NCBI RefSeq assembly: GCF_024345375.1
Contig: NZ_JAGQAZ010000001.1
Span: 1,026,661 to 1,090,660 of the forward strand
Reading direction: 5' to 3'
DNA from: Cyanobium sp. WAJ14-Wanaka
GTDB taxonomy: Bacteria; Cyanobacteriota; Cyanobacteriia; PCC-6307; Cyanobiaceae
DNA length: 64,000 nucleotides
In this document: positions 26,646 to 35,543 of the stretch, one piece after another
How the letters are laid out: each line of letters begins with the position of its first letter
How positions within the stretch are numbered: position 1 is the first letter of the stretch
Made by a program: the position numbers and the translations under genes
The notes under the pieces: model-generated
What the model saw: the letters and a program-made list of their open reading frames with translations, nothing else
Told to the model about the DNA's origin: nothing
Databases searched by the model: none

Positions 26646-27506
26646 GTGCTGCCCTTATCACCTGTGGCTGTTGTTTCCCCGAAGGTTTCCCAAGAAGAAA
26701 AGCTGGTGGCCGCCCTGATTGCCCTGCTGGAAGCGGGCACAACCCCCTGGCGGCGGGAATGGGACGGCGCCTCTGGCGGCCATCATCTAAATCTGCTTTC
26801 AGGGCGGCGCTACCGCGGCGCTAATCCGGTGTTGCTCACCCTGGGCCTGCACCTACGGGGTTCCGCCATCCCCTACTGGTGCGGGTTTCAAGAAGCCAAG
26901 GCCTTGGGAATCTTTCCCCGCAAGGGCAGCAAGGCGGTGCATGTGCTGCGGCCCCAAGTTCATCAGCGGGGCGAGGGACGGCTGGTTGATGCCAGCTCCA
27001 CAGACGGGGCAAACCCCGGCGGCAGCTGGGTCAGCTATCGCTCCGTGGCGGTATTCAACGTCGTCGATCTGGAAGGTGAGGGGGCTGTGTTGCGGCCCGA
27101 GCCGGAGCGGCTGGTGGCGGCAGAGACGGTGCTCAGTTCGTGACCAGTTGAGGTGCTCTTTGGCGGTGATCGGACCTGTTACTTGCCCAGCCTCGATCGC
27201 ATCCAGCTGCCTGATCGCAGCACCTTCCATTCCGCCGGGGCCCTCTATGCCACCTGGGTCCATGAAGCCATCCATTCCTCAGGCCACAGCTCGCGGCTGG
27301 CCCGCGATCTTTCCGGCGGCAAGGCCTATGCCCGTGAGGAGCTTGTGGTGGAGCTGCTTAAGGAGTCGCCCAAGGTGTTGTTTCAGGTGCTCAGCGATGC
27401 CCGCAAAGCCGCCGACCTGATCTCTCCGGAAACTCCTGCAACCCCACCCTGGCGCTCCGGATCTGTGGCAACCAAATCAACGGGCCAGGCCAAGAACCAC
27501 CATTAG
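26646..27506 (+). pseudogene. Broken ArdC-type antirestriction protein gene
   Basis: The first 165 codons match the ArdC single-strand DNA-binding domain (LIALLEAGTTPWRREWDG, ANPVLL, YWCGFQEAKALG then GSKAVHVLRP). At 27141 an in-frame TGA stops it; the frame then continues with the metallopeptidase domain (CYLPSLDRIQLPDRSTF, ATWVHEAIHSSGHSSRLARD with the zinc motif HEAIH, AREELVVEL). A second lesion follows: the sequence jumps from REELVVEL to LKESPKVLFQVLSDARKAAD, skipping residues seen in full proteins. ArdC proteins come from plasmids and mobile elements. Confidence 0.75.
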
Positions 27507-27806
27507 GGAGCGGTTTAGGCGCAGCAATTGATCGTCACTCAGCTGACCTATGCACTTGCCTAGTCGACTGCGGGGCACGGTGGTGAGTTTGTCCACCATC
27601 AGGCAGCTGGGACTACGTAAACCATTCGCCGGCGAAGGAGACACATCAACCCTCAGGATCGGTGCTTCGATGGCGTGAGTGGTGAGGGGGCAGATCAGCA
27701 CCGAATCGGTTTGATCAAAGGCATCGTCCTGCACCACAAGTACAGGCCTGGGTTTACCGGCATAGCCAGGCCCTCCTGCCATGGTCCAAAGCTCACCTCG
27801 CTTCAC
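27477..27806 (-). CDS. mazF: MazF/PemK-family toxin
   Basis: A 109-residue endoribonuclease toxin that would cut mRNA at short sequence motifs. It has the family opening [26 protein letters not shown], the central PLTTH segment and the DKLTTVPRSRLGKCIGQL core. The ATG overlaps the antitoxin stop by four bases. The 3' end overlaps the tail of the broken ArdC gene on the other strand. It appears intact. Confidence 0.92.
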   Translation of the reverse strand: MKRGELWTMAGGPGYAGKPRPVLVVQDDAFDQTDSVLICPLTTHAIEAPILRVDVSPSPANGLRSPSCLMVDKLTTVPRSRLGKCIGQLSDDQLLRLNRSLMVVLGLAR

Positions 27807-28063
27807 TGGCTGCTGTTGTCAGGCCATTCGTAAACGGAGTCGATAAAGGCCTGGATATCGACCTCGTCTGGGCCTGTCGCCACAAGCTGCGATTGCCGCC
27901 GCGCATCAGTGGCAAATTGTTGGGACCGCACATCTGGCACCCAGATCTGGATCGGCCTCATTCCCTGGGCCCGCAGTCGCTGCCGGTGGGCGTTCACCTT
28001 GCTGCGTATGGCAGCGCGACGGGCATCCTGTCGATCGGTATCAGGAGTCGTTTCTGCAGCCAT
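27803..28063 (-). CDS. MazE-family antitoxin (DUF3018 type)
   Basis: An 86-residue antitoxin from ATG 28063 ([16 protein letters not shown]). The stretch [19 protein letters not shown] is the hallmark of the DUF3018 antitoxin family found before MazF genes. The acidic C-terminus ([17 protein letters not shown]) is the likely toxin-binding part. The frame is open to 28123 upstream without supporting similarity. It is the last gene of the accessory block and is divergent from ispF. Confidence 0.88.
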   Translation of the reverse strand: MAAETTPDTDRQDARRAAIRSKVNAHRQRLRAQGMRPIQIWVPDVRSQQFATDARRQSQLVATGPDEVDIQAFIDSVYEWPDNSSQ

Positions 28064-28184
28064 CACCAGCCACCGAAAGTTACATGTAATCCTAGCGGAC
28101 ATCCTGTCTCGTGTTGAATTCATAGGCAGCTGGGTGACAGCCCAAAGTCACTGTCCAGAAACCCAATCCAGCAAAGGGATCTCC

Positions 28185-28670
28185 ATGCAGCTCCGCATCG
28201 GCAACGGCTACGACATGCACCGCCTGGTAACTGGCCGGCCGCTGATCCTGGGGGGCCAAACCCTGCTGCATCCCGATGGGCTGGGGCTGGATGGCCACAG
28301 CGATGCAGACGTCTTGGTGCACGCAATCATGGATGCCCTGCTGGGCGCCCTGAGCCTCGGCGATATTGGCAAATACTTCCCGCCCGACGATCCCCAATGG
28401 CAAGGCGCCGACAGCCTGGTGCTGCTGGAGCAGGTGGTTGCCCTGGTGCGCCAGCGTGGCTGGAGCGTGGTGAATGTGGATTCAGTGGTGATCGCCGAAC
28501 GGCCCAAGCTCAAAGCCCACATCGAAGCGATGCGGGCCGCCATTGCCAGCCGCATCGGCATTACAGCTGAACAGGTGGGGGTAAAGGCCACCACCAATGA
28601 AAAGTTGGGTCCAGAGGGCCGGGAAGAAGGCATCTCCTGCCACGCCGTAGCCCTGTTGCAGATGCCATGA
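28185..28670 (+). CDS. ispF: 2-C-methyl-D-erythritol 2,4-cyclodiphosphate synthase
   Basis: IspF forms the cyclic diphosphate intermediate of the MEP isoprenoid pathway, feeding carotenoids and phytol. From ATG 28185 the protein has 161 residues with the zinc ligands in GYDMHRL and [19 protein letters not shown], and the GDIGKYFPP and [11 protein letters not shown] loops. The stop overlaps the start of the next gene (ATGA). It is the first core gene after the accessory block. Confidence 0.97.
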   Translation: MQLRIGNGYDMHRLVTGRPLILGGQTLLHPDGLGLDGHSDADVLVHAIMDALLGALSLGDIGKYFPPDDPQWQGADSLVLLEQVVALVRQRGWSVVNVDSVVIAERPKLKAHIEAMRAAIASRIGITAEQVGVKATTNEKLGPEGREEGISCHAVALLQMP

Positions 28671-29083
28671 TCCGCTTGTTTTGTATATGTCTGTCGTTGC
28701 TGTTGCTGGCAGCCCATCCGGCCCCAGTGGTGGCGGCCTTCAACGAACCAGACGGCAGCTACGACCTGGTCGTGGTTGAGCAATTGCGCCTAAAAGTGCC
28801 AAGCGAATCTCGCCAGGCCTGGCTTGAGGCGGAACAGGGCAGCTGGGAGCCCTGGCTGGAGCAGCAACCGGGCTTCCTGGGGCGCCAATTGCTCTGGGAT
28901 CCCCAGCGCCAGGAGGGCACCCTGCTGATTCGCTGGGCCAGCCGCGAACAGTGGAAAGCCATCCCAGAGGCCGACCTATCCGCCGTGCAGCAACGATTCG
29001 AAGAACTGGCCCGCGCAGGCACCAAAACCGCCCTCGGCAACCCCTTCCCCCTGGTTTTTGAAGGAGAGCTGCGGCTGCCATGA
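28667..29083 (+). CDS. Exported TIGR03792-like protein
   Basis: A 138-residue protein with a clear signal peptide ([20 protein letters not shown] then VVAA). After it comes a single domain resembling antibiotic-biosynthesis-monooxygenase folds ([19 protein letters not shown], then [20 protein letters not shown]). This corresponds, from memory, to the cyanobacterial family TIGR03792, of unknown function. It overlaps ispF and the methyltransferase gene by four bases each, so it belongs to an operon running to larB. Confidence 0.75.
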   Translation: MIRLFCICLSLLLLAAHPAPVVAAFNEPDGSYDLVVVEQLRLKVPSESRQAWLEAEQGSWEPWLEQQPGFLGRQLLWDPQRQEGTLLIRWASREQWKAIPEADLSAVQQRFEELARAGTKTALGNPFPLVFEGELRLP

Positions 29084-29913
29084 GCTCGGCGGCCTATGTG
29101 CTCGGCTGCGATGCCGAAGAACAGGGGCGCCTGGCCAGGCAGCACGCCACCTGGAGCGCAGAGATGCGGGCCGGATGGCAACGGGCCGGCATTAGCGCCG
29201 GCCAGCGGCTGCTGGATTTGGGCTGCGGCCCCGGCCACGCCAGCCTCGAGCTGGCTGAACTGGTGGGCCCCACAGGCAGCGTATTGGCGATCGACAGCTC
29301 AGCGGTTTTCCTGGCCCAGCTGGAGCACCAGTGCCTCCAGCGTCAGCTACCGCAGCTGCGGACCCTTGAACACAACCTCAGCAACCCCCTATCCAGCAAC
29401 GCCCTGCTGAATGAACCTGGTTCTGGTGGCTGGGATGGGGCCTGGTGCCGCTGGCTGGCGATGTTCCTGCCCCAGCTTGAGCCCATGCTCGACCTCCTGC
29501 TTGAGGCCCTCCGGCCCGGCGGCAGGTTGGTGATGCATGAATACCTGCGCTGGGACACCTTCTCCCTGCATCCGCGCGGCAGCAACCTGGAGTTGTTTGT
29601 GGGGCGTTGCATTGGCCATTGGCGCTCCCATGGCGGCGATCCCGACGTCGCCCAGCGGCTACCGGCCCTGCTGGAAGAGCGCGGCTTCAGGCTGTTGCAC
29701 AGCCAGAGCCTGATGGCCTGCGCCCCCAGTGACAATCCCAAGGCGCTCTGGCTGCAGGATTTTCTAGGCAGCTATCCGGCCCAGTTGATGGCAGCCGGCT
29801 GCTGGAGCGCCGATGAACAGCAAGCCCTGGAGGCTGAACTCCACTGGGCAAGGCAGCATGCAAGCTTGTGGGTTACCCCGGCCCTGGTGGAAATGGTGTG
29901 GGAGCTGCAATGA
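29080..29913 (+). CDS. Class I SAM-dependent methyltransferase
   Basis: A 277-residue soluble enzyme with SAM motif I LLDLGCGPGHASLEL near residue 43, then GSVLAIDSSAVFLAQLE as the acidic ribose-binding strand, and LRPGGRLVMHEYLR. The substrate is not identifiable. The start ATG overlaps the previous stop and its stop overlaps larB (ATGA). The tight coupling between ispF and larB suggests co-expression, which does not prove a shared pathway. Confidence 0.85.
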   Translation: MSSAAYVLGCDAEEQGRLARQHATWSAEMRAGWQRAGISAGQRLLDLGCGPGHASLELAELVGPTGSVLAIDSSAVFLAQLEHQCLQRQLPQLRTLEHNLSNPLSSNALLNEPGSGGWDGAWCRWLAMFLPQLEPMLDLLLEALRPGGRLVMHEYLRWDTFSLHPRGSNLELFVGRCIGHWRSHGGDPDVAQRLPALLEERGFRLLHSQSLMACAPSDNPKALWLQDFLGSYPAQLMAAGCWSADEQQALEAELHWARQHASLWVTPALVEMVWELQ

Positions 29914-30602
29914 GCATCCAGCACCGACTCGATCTCGGCCGTCGCCAGCGCCTAGGCATGGTGGAGGCGATCTGGGGGGAGCACAAAAGTGCCGAGCAGA
30001 TCGCCCAAATTCTTACCGAGCTCCATACAGCTGGTGAGTTAGCCCTGGCCACCCGCATCAGCCCAGAGAAGGCCGAGGCCGTAGCTGCTGCCCTGGATGG
30101 GGCGGTACAAAAGGCGATGGCCCTGCAGCACCATCCCCAGGCCCGCTGCCTGACTGCGGGAGCGCCGCCAGCGGCCGATCCAAGCCGGGGAGCCGTGGCG
30201 ATTCTCAGCGGCGGCACCAGTGATCTGACCGTAGCCAGCGAAGCCCAGCTAGCCCTGGGCTGCCATGGAATTGCCACCAGCCTCGAGCTCGACGTGGGCG
30301 TGGCCGGCCTCCATCGCCTGCTCGGTCGACTCCCCGCCATAGCCAAGGCCGATGTGCTGCTGGTGTGCGCCGGCATGGAGGGGGCCCTACCCACCGTGGT
30401 CGCCGGGCTCCTTCCCCAACCGGTGATCGGTGTACCGGTGGCTGTTGGCTATGGCGTTAGCGCTGGCGGCCATGCGGCCCTAAACGGCATGCTGGCCAGC
30501 TGCGCCCCGGGCCTCAGCGTGGTCAACATCGACAACGGCTACGGAGCAGCCATGGCGGCCCTAAGAATCCTCAATAGCCGCAGCCCCATCAAGCCCGTTT
30601 AG
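29910..30602 (+). CDS. larB: LarB, pincer nickel cofactor synthesis enzyme
   Basis: LarB carboxylates and hydrolyses nicotinic acid adenine dinucleotide, the first step to the nickel-pincer cofactor. The 230-residue protein has the PurE-like C-terminal half (VAILSGGTSDLTVASEAQL, VCAGMEGALPTVVAGL, VGVP-like GVPVAVGYGVSAGG) and the conserved cysteine in MLASCAPGLSVVNIDNGYGA. I start at ATG 29910, overlapping the methyltransferase stop. No larC or larE lies in this window. The 3' end overlaps the convergent DUF1517 gene by four bases. Confidence 0.93.
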   Translation: MSIQHRLDLGRRQRLGMVEAIWGEHKSAEQIAQILTELHTAGELALATRISPEKAEAVAAALDGAVQKAMALQHHPQARCLTAGAPPAADPSRGAVAILSGGTSDLTVASEAQLALGCHGIATSLELDVGVAGLHRLLGRLPAIAKADVLLVCAGMEGALPTVVAGLLPQPVIGVPVAVGYGVSAGGHAALNGMLASCAPGLSVVNIDNGYGAAMAALRILNSRSPIKPV

Positions 30603-31594
30603 AGGTGCTGGAGCTGGGGATAGGCCGTGATCAGGGCATCGGTGCTGAGCACCTCACCGGCCCCATCGGGCTGCCAGATCACTTCCAGTGCAATCAAGTC
30701 TTCCGCACCCACCCCACCTAGCTGCTGCAGCGATTCCCTGAGCTGATCAGCCGAGCCTGCACCGCTGAGGGTCAAGCGACTGCGGCTGGCCACCAGCAGG
30801 GTGATGGCGATGAAATCACTGCTGGCATCACTATCTCCAGCCTCAACCGTGCCCGCCGGCAGCAGTTGACCGGCCACATTGCTGGTGATCTCGCGATCGA
30901 GCTTGCTGCGCTCTGCCACAGACAAGCGGTTAAACGTGCTCTCAGCACTGGTGAAGGGCACCTGGCCCACTTCTGCATTGGCGTAAACCCACAAATCGGG
31001 ATTACGCAGCAGCGCCAGGCTGGTTTCCTGCAAAACCTGCTGCAGGCCACCGGGGCTATTGGTGTCTGCCCGGCTAGCCAGGCGGCGCAAGTCGGTTTGC
31101 AGATCGCGGGCCGAAGCCAAAAGACCAAGTTGCAGCTGGGCAATCGCCACCGGGCCATCAACCCGGCGGCTGTCCTCACGGGGCACAAGTGCGGAGCGGC
31201 CGCTGCCAACCGCACCGCCACCTCCCCCCCGCACCGCATTGACCAGCAAGCCCACCACGGCCATCAGCACCAAAAAGCCAAACAGGCCGCCACCACCAAA
31301 ACCAAAAAGTGGAATCAGGAAGGGAAAACCAATGCCGCCGCCGTAGCCACCGCGGGCGCCACCCCCATAGCCGCCGCCGTAGCCACCACCCCCGTAGCTG
31401 CGGGGCATCGATGGTGCAGAGCGAAAGCTGCCTCCACCAATTCGGCCACCACTTGCTGCCCAGCTGGGATCAGGCCTGGCCAGCAGCAGCACAACCGTGA
31501 ACAGCGGCAACACCATCCAGCTCAAGCGCCGGCTCCATCGGCGGCCCACTGATGATTTGGATGGGAGCGCCAAGGCGCAGCTGCAAGTGACCAA
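30599..31594 (-). CDS. DUF1517 membrane protein
   Basis: A 331-residue protein of a family found in cyanobacteria and plastids. A hydrophobic N-terminal segment (MVLPLFTVVLLLARPDPSWA) looks like a signal or anchor. It is followed by a Gly-Tyr-rich stretch (SYGGGGYGGGYGGG), a second membrane segment (FGFLVLMAVVGLLVNAV) and a soluble C-terminal domain of about 190 residues. The open frame starts with TTG 31594; ATG 31516 directly before the signal is an alternative. Function unknown. Confidence 0.82.
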   Translation of the reverse strand: MVTCSCALALPSKSSVGRRWSRRLSWMVLPLFTVVLLLARPDPSWAASGGRIGGGSFRSAPSMPRSYGGGGYGGGYGGGARGGYGGGIGFPFLIPLFGFGGGGLFGFLVLMAVVGLLVNAVRGGGGGAVGSGRSALVPREDSRRVDGPVAIAQLQLGLLASARDLQTDLRRLASRADTNSPGGLQQVLQETSLALLRNPDLWVYANAEVGQVPFTSAESTFNRLSVAERSKLDREITSNVAGQLLPAGTVEAGDSDASSDFIAITLLVASRSRLTLSGAGSADQLRESLQQLGGVGAEDLIALEVIWQPDGAGEVLSTDALITAYPQLQHL

Positions 31595-31597
31595 AAT

Positions 31598-31816
31598 CTA
31601 GGAACCACCCCCCACGATGGTGACCACCTCCAGCACATCGGATTCCACCACCACCTGCTGGGGCCAAAGTTGGCGGGGCAAGATCACGCCGTTGAACTCC
31701 ACCACCACCAGCTGGGGGCGGTAGCCCAGCTGCTCCAGCAGTTCCGGCAGGGCCAATCCCGCCGGGCAAGGGCGCGCTTCTCCATTGAGCTGGATCGTGA
31801 TCGTGGTGTTTGGCAT
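31598..31816 (-). CDS. thiS: Sulfur carrier protein ThiS
   Basis: ThiS carries sulfur as a C-terminal thiocarboxylate for the thiazole half of thiamine. The 72-residue protein from ATG 31816 has the ubiquitin-like fold signature (LNGEARPCPAGLALPELLEQ, VVEFNGVILPRQLW) and ends VTIVGGGS. Active ThiS ends in Gly-Gly, so two extra residues (Gly-Ser) lie beyond it here. The gene follows thiE by 25 bases on the same strand. Confidence 0.88.
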   Translation of the reverse strand: MPNTTITIQLNGEARPCPAGLALPELLEQLGYRPQLVVVEFNGVILPRQLWPQQVVVESDVLEVVTIVGGGS

Positions 31817-31841
31817 TTCCCCATTCCCCCCCATCACCGGC

Positions 31842-32924
31842 TCAGGCCCCCTGCCCCAGGGCTTGCAACAGGCCATGGGTGGCGGCCTTGGGATCACTCG
31901 CCTCGGTGATTGCCCGCACCACGGCCACCCGTTGGCCGCCCGCCTGGCGCACCGCAGCAATGGCCGTCTGGTCAATGCCACCAATCGCAAACCAGGGCAG
32001 GGGGCTCTCGGCCGCGGCCTGACGCACATAGTCGAGGCCCACCGGCTCCCGGCCGGGCTTGGTGGGGGTGGCGTTCACCGGGCCCACCCCCACGTAGTCG
32101 CAACCGTCGGCCACGGCCTGGCGCAGCTGCTCCAGGCAATGGGTGCTGCGACCGATCAACTTGGCTGGCCCCAGGAGCTGGCGGGCGATGGCCGGCGGCA
32201 AATCCCCCTGGCCCAAGTGCACCCCATCGGCATCCACCGCCAGGGCGATGTCGATGCGGTCGTTGACCACAAACAGGGCGCCATGGCGGCTGCAGAGCTG
32301 GCGCAGGTTGCGGGCCTGCCCCAATTTCTGGCTGTCATCAAGATCCTGGCTGCCATCTGGACCACCACTTTTTGAGCGGTATTGGACCAGGCGCACACCT
32401 CCCTGCAGGGCCGCCTCCACCATTTCCTCGATCCGGTTGCTGGGGCTCGTAACTAGGTAGAGACGGCATTGGGCCAGCTGGAGCCGGCGCTCCTGGCCGC
32501 CCCGGCAGGCCTGCAAAAGGTCCACCTCCAGGTCGTAGAGGGCGTAGCGCAACAGGGAAGCCTCAGAGGCAAGCTCGCCATCCAGGCTGCGGCCAAATTC
32601 CTCCAGCACCCGCAGGGCCTCGTGCACCCTGCCGGCATTGGCGCCCACCACCTGGCTTGGGGCCTGGCGCTCCGCCTGGGCGGGATGGGCCATGCCGGCG
32701 GCCGGATCGGTGGCGCTATGGCGGGCAAATTTGTATTCGTCTCGGTGCAGGCGGCCCAGCCTTTGGCGCATGTCCTTGCTGCGGGCCACCAGGTCGGCCC
32801 GATCCAGGCCAAAGCGGGCCCAATCCTCCAGAACCCTCAGCCCCTCCCGGGCCCGATCCAGGTTGGCGTCCAGCAACCGCTGCACCGCAAGGAGCCCCGG
32901 ATCAGGTGGTGTGGAAAGCGACAT
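31842..32924 (-). CDS. thiE: Thiamine phosphate synthase with N-terminal ThiD2-like domain
   Basis: ThiE joins the pyrimidine and thiazole phosphates to form thiamine phosphate. From ATG 32924 the protein has 360 residues. The first 140 (LLDANLDRAREGLRVLEDWA, HEALRVLEEFGRSLDG) form the helical extension typical of cyanobacterial ThiE. The rest is the TIM barrel, with LVQYRSK, VNDRIDIALAVDADGVHLGQ, and YVGVGPVNATPTKPGR for diphosphate binding. thiS follows in the same operon. Confidence 0.95.
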   Translation of the reverse strand: MSLSTPPDPGLLAVQRLLDANLDRAREGLRVLEDWARFGLDRADLVARSKDMRQRLGRLHRDEYKFARHSATDPAAGMAHPAQAERQAPSQVVGANAGRVHEALRVLEEFGRSLDGELASEASLLRYALYDLEVDLLQACRGGQERRLQLAQCRLYLVTSPSNRIEEMVEAALQGGVRLVQYRSKSGGPDGSQDLDDSQKLGQARNLRQLCSRHGALFVVNDRIDIALAVDADGVHLGQGDLPPAIARQLLGPAKLIGRSTHCLEQLRQAVADGCDYVGVGPVNATPTKPGREPVGLDYVRQAAAESPLPWFAIGGIDQTAIAAVRQAGGQRVAVVRAITEASDPKAATHGLLQALGQGA

Positions 32925-32977
32925 GGCGAAACGGCGCAAGCTGTTTAGGGTTGGTCCAGTGCACAAGGGCTGTAGCT

Positions 32978-33085
32978 ATGGACCAGGGCAGCCCGATGTT
33001 GGTCTTGATTTCAGGGATTCTGCTGCTGGGCGGCATCGCCACCTTCATCGGCTGGGGTCTCACCCATGCCTACCCGAGCCCATAG
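32978..33085 (+). CDS. Very small single-span membrane protein
   Basis: A 35-codon frame (MDQGSPMLVLISGILLLGG, then IATFIGWGLTHAYPSP) with one clear hydrophobic helix and a short tail. A start at the second ATG (32996) would give 29 residues. It lies between the divergent thiE and the 3' end of ribF, overlapping the latter by 26 bases. The size resembles small subunits of photosynthetic or NDH complexes, but I do not recognise it as any of them. The call rests on the membrane pattern only. Confidence 0.5.
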   Translation: MDQGSPMLVLISGILLLGGIATFIGWGLTHAYPSP

Positions 33086-34049
33086 CGGCCAGCTCCGCCT
33101 GGCCCAGCTGCAGGGCCTGGGCCGCATCAGCCGCAATTTGGGCGCTGAGGGCCTCAAAATTCCCAAACTTCATCTGGGTACGCAGCCAGGCCAGGGGTTC
33201 CACCGTCAACTCCCGCCCGGCCAGCTCCACCCCAACCAACTCCTCGCCCTGGTCGAGCAGATGCACCTCCACGGCTGAGGGGGCCATCGGATCCACGGTC
33301 GGCTGGGGGCCCAGGTTCATCACCGCCGCACAGGTGGGGCCATCCCCCACCGCCGCCAGGGCCGCATAGACCCCTTCCTTAGGCAGAAACTTGCGGCCAT
33401 CCACCTGCAGGTTGGCGGTGGGCCAGCCCAGCTCCCGGCCCAGGCCGCGGCCGCGCACCACCCGGCCACTAAAGCGATAGGGGCGCTCCAGCAGGCGCCG
33501 CGCCTCCGCCACATCCCCGGCGGCCAGGGCCCGGCGAATCCGGCTACTACTCACCCGCTCGGGGCCATCCCACAACATCGGCAGCACCTGCACTGCCATG
33601 CCATGGCGCTCGCCCAGGGTTTTGAGGGTTTGGGCATCGCCGCTGCGGCCGGAGCCAAAACGGAAGTTTTCGCCTACGGCAATGCTTTGGGCCGCCAGCT
33701 GGGCCACCAACACCTGCTCCACAAAGGCCTCTGGCGTCAAGACGGCCAGGGCCCGATCAAAGGGCACAAGCACCAGCTGGCGAATCCCGAGGGGCTCCAG
33801 CAAGGCCAACTTTTCCGAGGGCAGATCGAGGCGCAGGCGAGCCTCACCGTGCAGCACCTCCCTGGGGTGGGGCCAGAAGCTGACAATTGTTGGCACTGGG
33901 CCTAGGGCGGGTTCTGAGCCAGTCACCGCGGCAATTACCCGCCGGTGCCCATGGTGCAAGCCATCAAAACTGCCCAGGGCAATCGCTGTGGGACGGTCAA
34001 CGTCCTGGGGTGATCGCAGGGATATCAACGCTACGGAACCCAAAGGCAA
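33060..34049 (-). CDS. ribF: Bifunctional riboflavin kinase / FAD synthetase
   Basis: RibF converts riboflavin to FMN and FAD. The 329-residue protein has the nucleotidyltransferase N-terminal domain (TAIALGSFDGLHHGHRRVI with the HxGH-type site) and RVSSSRIRRAL. The C-terminal kinase domain (RPYRFSGRVVRGRGLGRELGWPTANL) is also present. RibD, acting earlier in the pathway, is encoded at 43291. The start lies 55 bases from the likely divergent DUF3611 gene start. Confidence 0.96.
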   Translation of the reverse strand: MPLGSVALISLRSPQDVDRPTAIALGSFDGLHHGHRRVIAAVTGSEPALGPVPTIVSFWPHPREVLHGEARLRLDLPSEKLALLEPLGIRQLVLVPFDRALAVLTPEAFVEQVLVAQLAAQSIAVGENFRFGSGRSGDAQTLKTLGERHGMAVQVLPMLWDGPERVSSSRIRRALAAGDVAEARRLLERPYRFSGRVVRGRGLGRELGWPTANLQVDGRKFLPKEGVYAALAAVGDGPTCAAVMNLGPQPTVDPMAPSAVEVHLLDQGEELVGVELAGRELTVEPLAWLRTQMKFGNFEALSAQIAADAAQALQLGQAELAAMGSGRHG

Positions 34050-34104
34050 TGCGGGCTAAAACGATCCTCCCATGGCAACTTTGGGGGCAACCGACTGCAC
34101 CGCG

Positions 34105-34686
34105 ATGGCCGACCGTCTCGACCTCCAGCTGATCTCCGCGGCGCTGCGACGGATGGGCTGGATTCGGTTCTGGATCCAGGTGGTGCTGTCCGTAGTGGTG
34201 GTGGGGGTGCTGGTGTTCAACAACATCGGCGGACGCATGGCCGCCAATTCCTCCAGGGCCCTGGGCCTGGGCCCGGGCATTTCCCTGACGACCCTGTCTT
34301 TCTTCGTGCTGCTCTGGTGCCTCTGGCAGGGCTGGCTGATGATCAAATGCGGCCGCGCCCTCGATAGCGCCGCCCGGCCCAGCAAGGGGGAAACGGCCCG
34401 CCTGATCAAGCGGGGCCTAATCGCCGACCTGGTGGGCCTCACCCTTGCGGTGGTGGGCTATCAGTCCTTGGCCGGCAGCCTCTTTGTGCAGGCCTCCCAA
34501 CAGGTGCCAGGTTTCTTTGGGGCCCAAATCCAGGGCGCCGCCGGTGGCCGGGGCTCAGTGGTGGGGCTGCCGATCACCTCGATTGAGATGTTTTCCGTAC
34601 TGGGCAACACCCAGGTGCTGTTTGCCCACCTGCTTGGCCTGGTGATCAGCCTCTGGCTGCTGCAGAGGATCTACCGGCCCTCCTAG
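34105..34686 (+). CDS. DUF3611 family membrane protein
   Basis: A 193-residue protein from ATG 34105 ([19 protein letters not shown]); ATG 34072 would add eleven residues. Four hydrophobic segments are visible ([69 protein letters not shown]). The family occurs in cyanobacteria and plastids, and its function is unknown to me. It converges on surE with a four-base overlap. Confidence 0.82.
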   Translation: MADRLDLQLISAALRRMGWIRFWIQVVLSVVVVGVLVFNNIGGRMAANSSRALGLGPGISLTTLSFFVLLWCLWQGWLMIKCGRALDSAARPSKGETARLIKRGLIADLVGLTLAVVGYQSLAGSLFVQASQQVPGFFGAQIQGAAGGRGSVVGLPITSIEMFSVLGNTQVLFAHLLGLVISLWLLQRIYRPS

Positions 34687-35483
34687 CCGTGGATGCCGCC
34701 CAACTCAGGTAGGTCGGAGCTGGCGCCCCGCCAGAAAATATCCGGTTGCAGGGGGGTGAGCGAGGCACCACCGGCATGGACATGGGCCACATCGGTCGGC
34801 CAATCGACGGGCCCTGAAACCACGGCATCTAAATCATTGGCCACCTCGCCGGCCAGCCAGTAGTAGGTGCGGCCCCGGGGATCAACCCGCTGATCGAATT
34901 GATCGGTGTAGCGGCGCACCGCATTGCGACACCAGCGCAGGGGCCCAATCGCCTCCAGGGGCCTCGGCGGCACGTTGAGGTTGAGCAACATTCCCTCGGG
35001 CCAGCCCCGTTGCAGCATCTGCTCTGCCACATCCAGGGCCATCTGGGCCGCCGGAGCGAACTGGCGCCACTGGAAATCGGCGCTACTGACAGCCAGGGCG
35101 TTTAGCCCCTCGATCGTGCCCTCCATCGCCGCCGAAACGGTGCCGGAATAGAGCACGTCGGTGCCGAGGTTGGGGCCATGGTTGATGCCGGAGAGCACTA
35201 AATCGGGCCACTCATCCAGCAGGCTGAACAAGGCCAACTTGACGCAATCGCTGGGGGTGCCGCTGCAGGCCCAGGCCCGCACCCCATCGTCAAATAATTC
35301 ATCGGCCCGCTCCGCCCTGATCGGGGTGTGGAGGGTGAGGCCATGGCCGGTGGCCGAGCGCTCCTGATCCGGGCAGACCACACTCACCTGGTGGCCGCGG
35401 GCCACGGCCGCATTCGCCAGGGTGCGGATGCCCTCGGCGAAGACCCCGTCGTCGTTGCTGATCAGGATCTTGAGGGGTGCCAT
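34683..35483 (-). CDS. surE: 5'/3'-nucleotidase SurE
   Basis: SurE dephosphorylates nucleoside monophosphates and is linked to stationary-phase survival. The 266 residues include the metal-binding [18 protein letters not shown] at the N-terminus, [18 protein letters not shown], and [28 protein letters not shown], all diagnostic. Length is normal. It is divergent from pheS, with 60 bases between starts. Confidence 0.96.
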   Translation of the reverse strand: MAPLKILISNDDGVFAEGIRTLANAAVARGHQVSVVCPDQERSATGHGLTLHTPIRAERADELFDDGVRAWACSGTPSDCVKLALFSLLDEWPDLVLSGINHGPNLGTDVLYSGTVSAAMEGTIEGLNALAVSSADFQWRQFAPAAQMALDVAEQMLQRGWPEGMLLNLNVPPRPLEAIGPLRWCRNAVRRYTDQFDQRVDPRGRTYYWLAGEVANDLDAVVSGPVDWPTDVAHVHAGGASLTPLQPDIFWRGASSDLPELGGIHG

Positions 35484-35543
35484 GGGGGAAAGGCGTGGTT
35501 GCCGGGTCGCATCCTTACAGTCTCAGATCCTTTCGCCCCTGCC

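Noticed and set aside
34056-34442. Long antisense frame opposite the DUF3611 gene
   Set aside because: It lies opposite a well-supported membrane protein gene and its composition is typical of a high-GC shadow frame.
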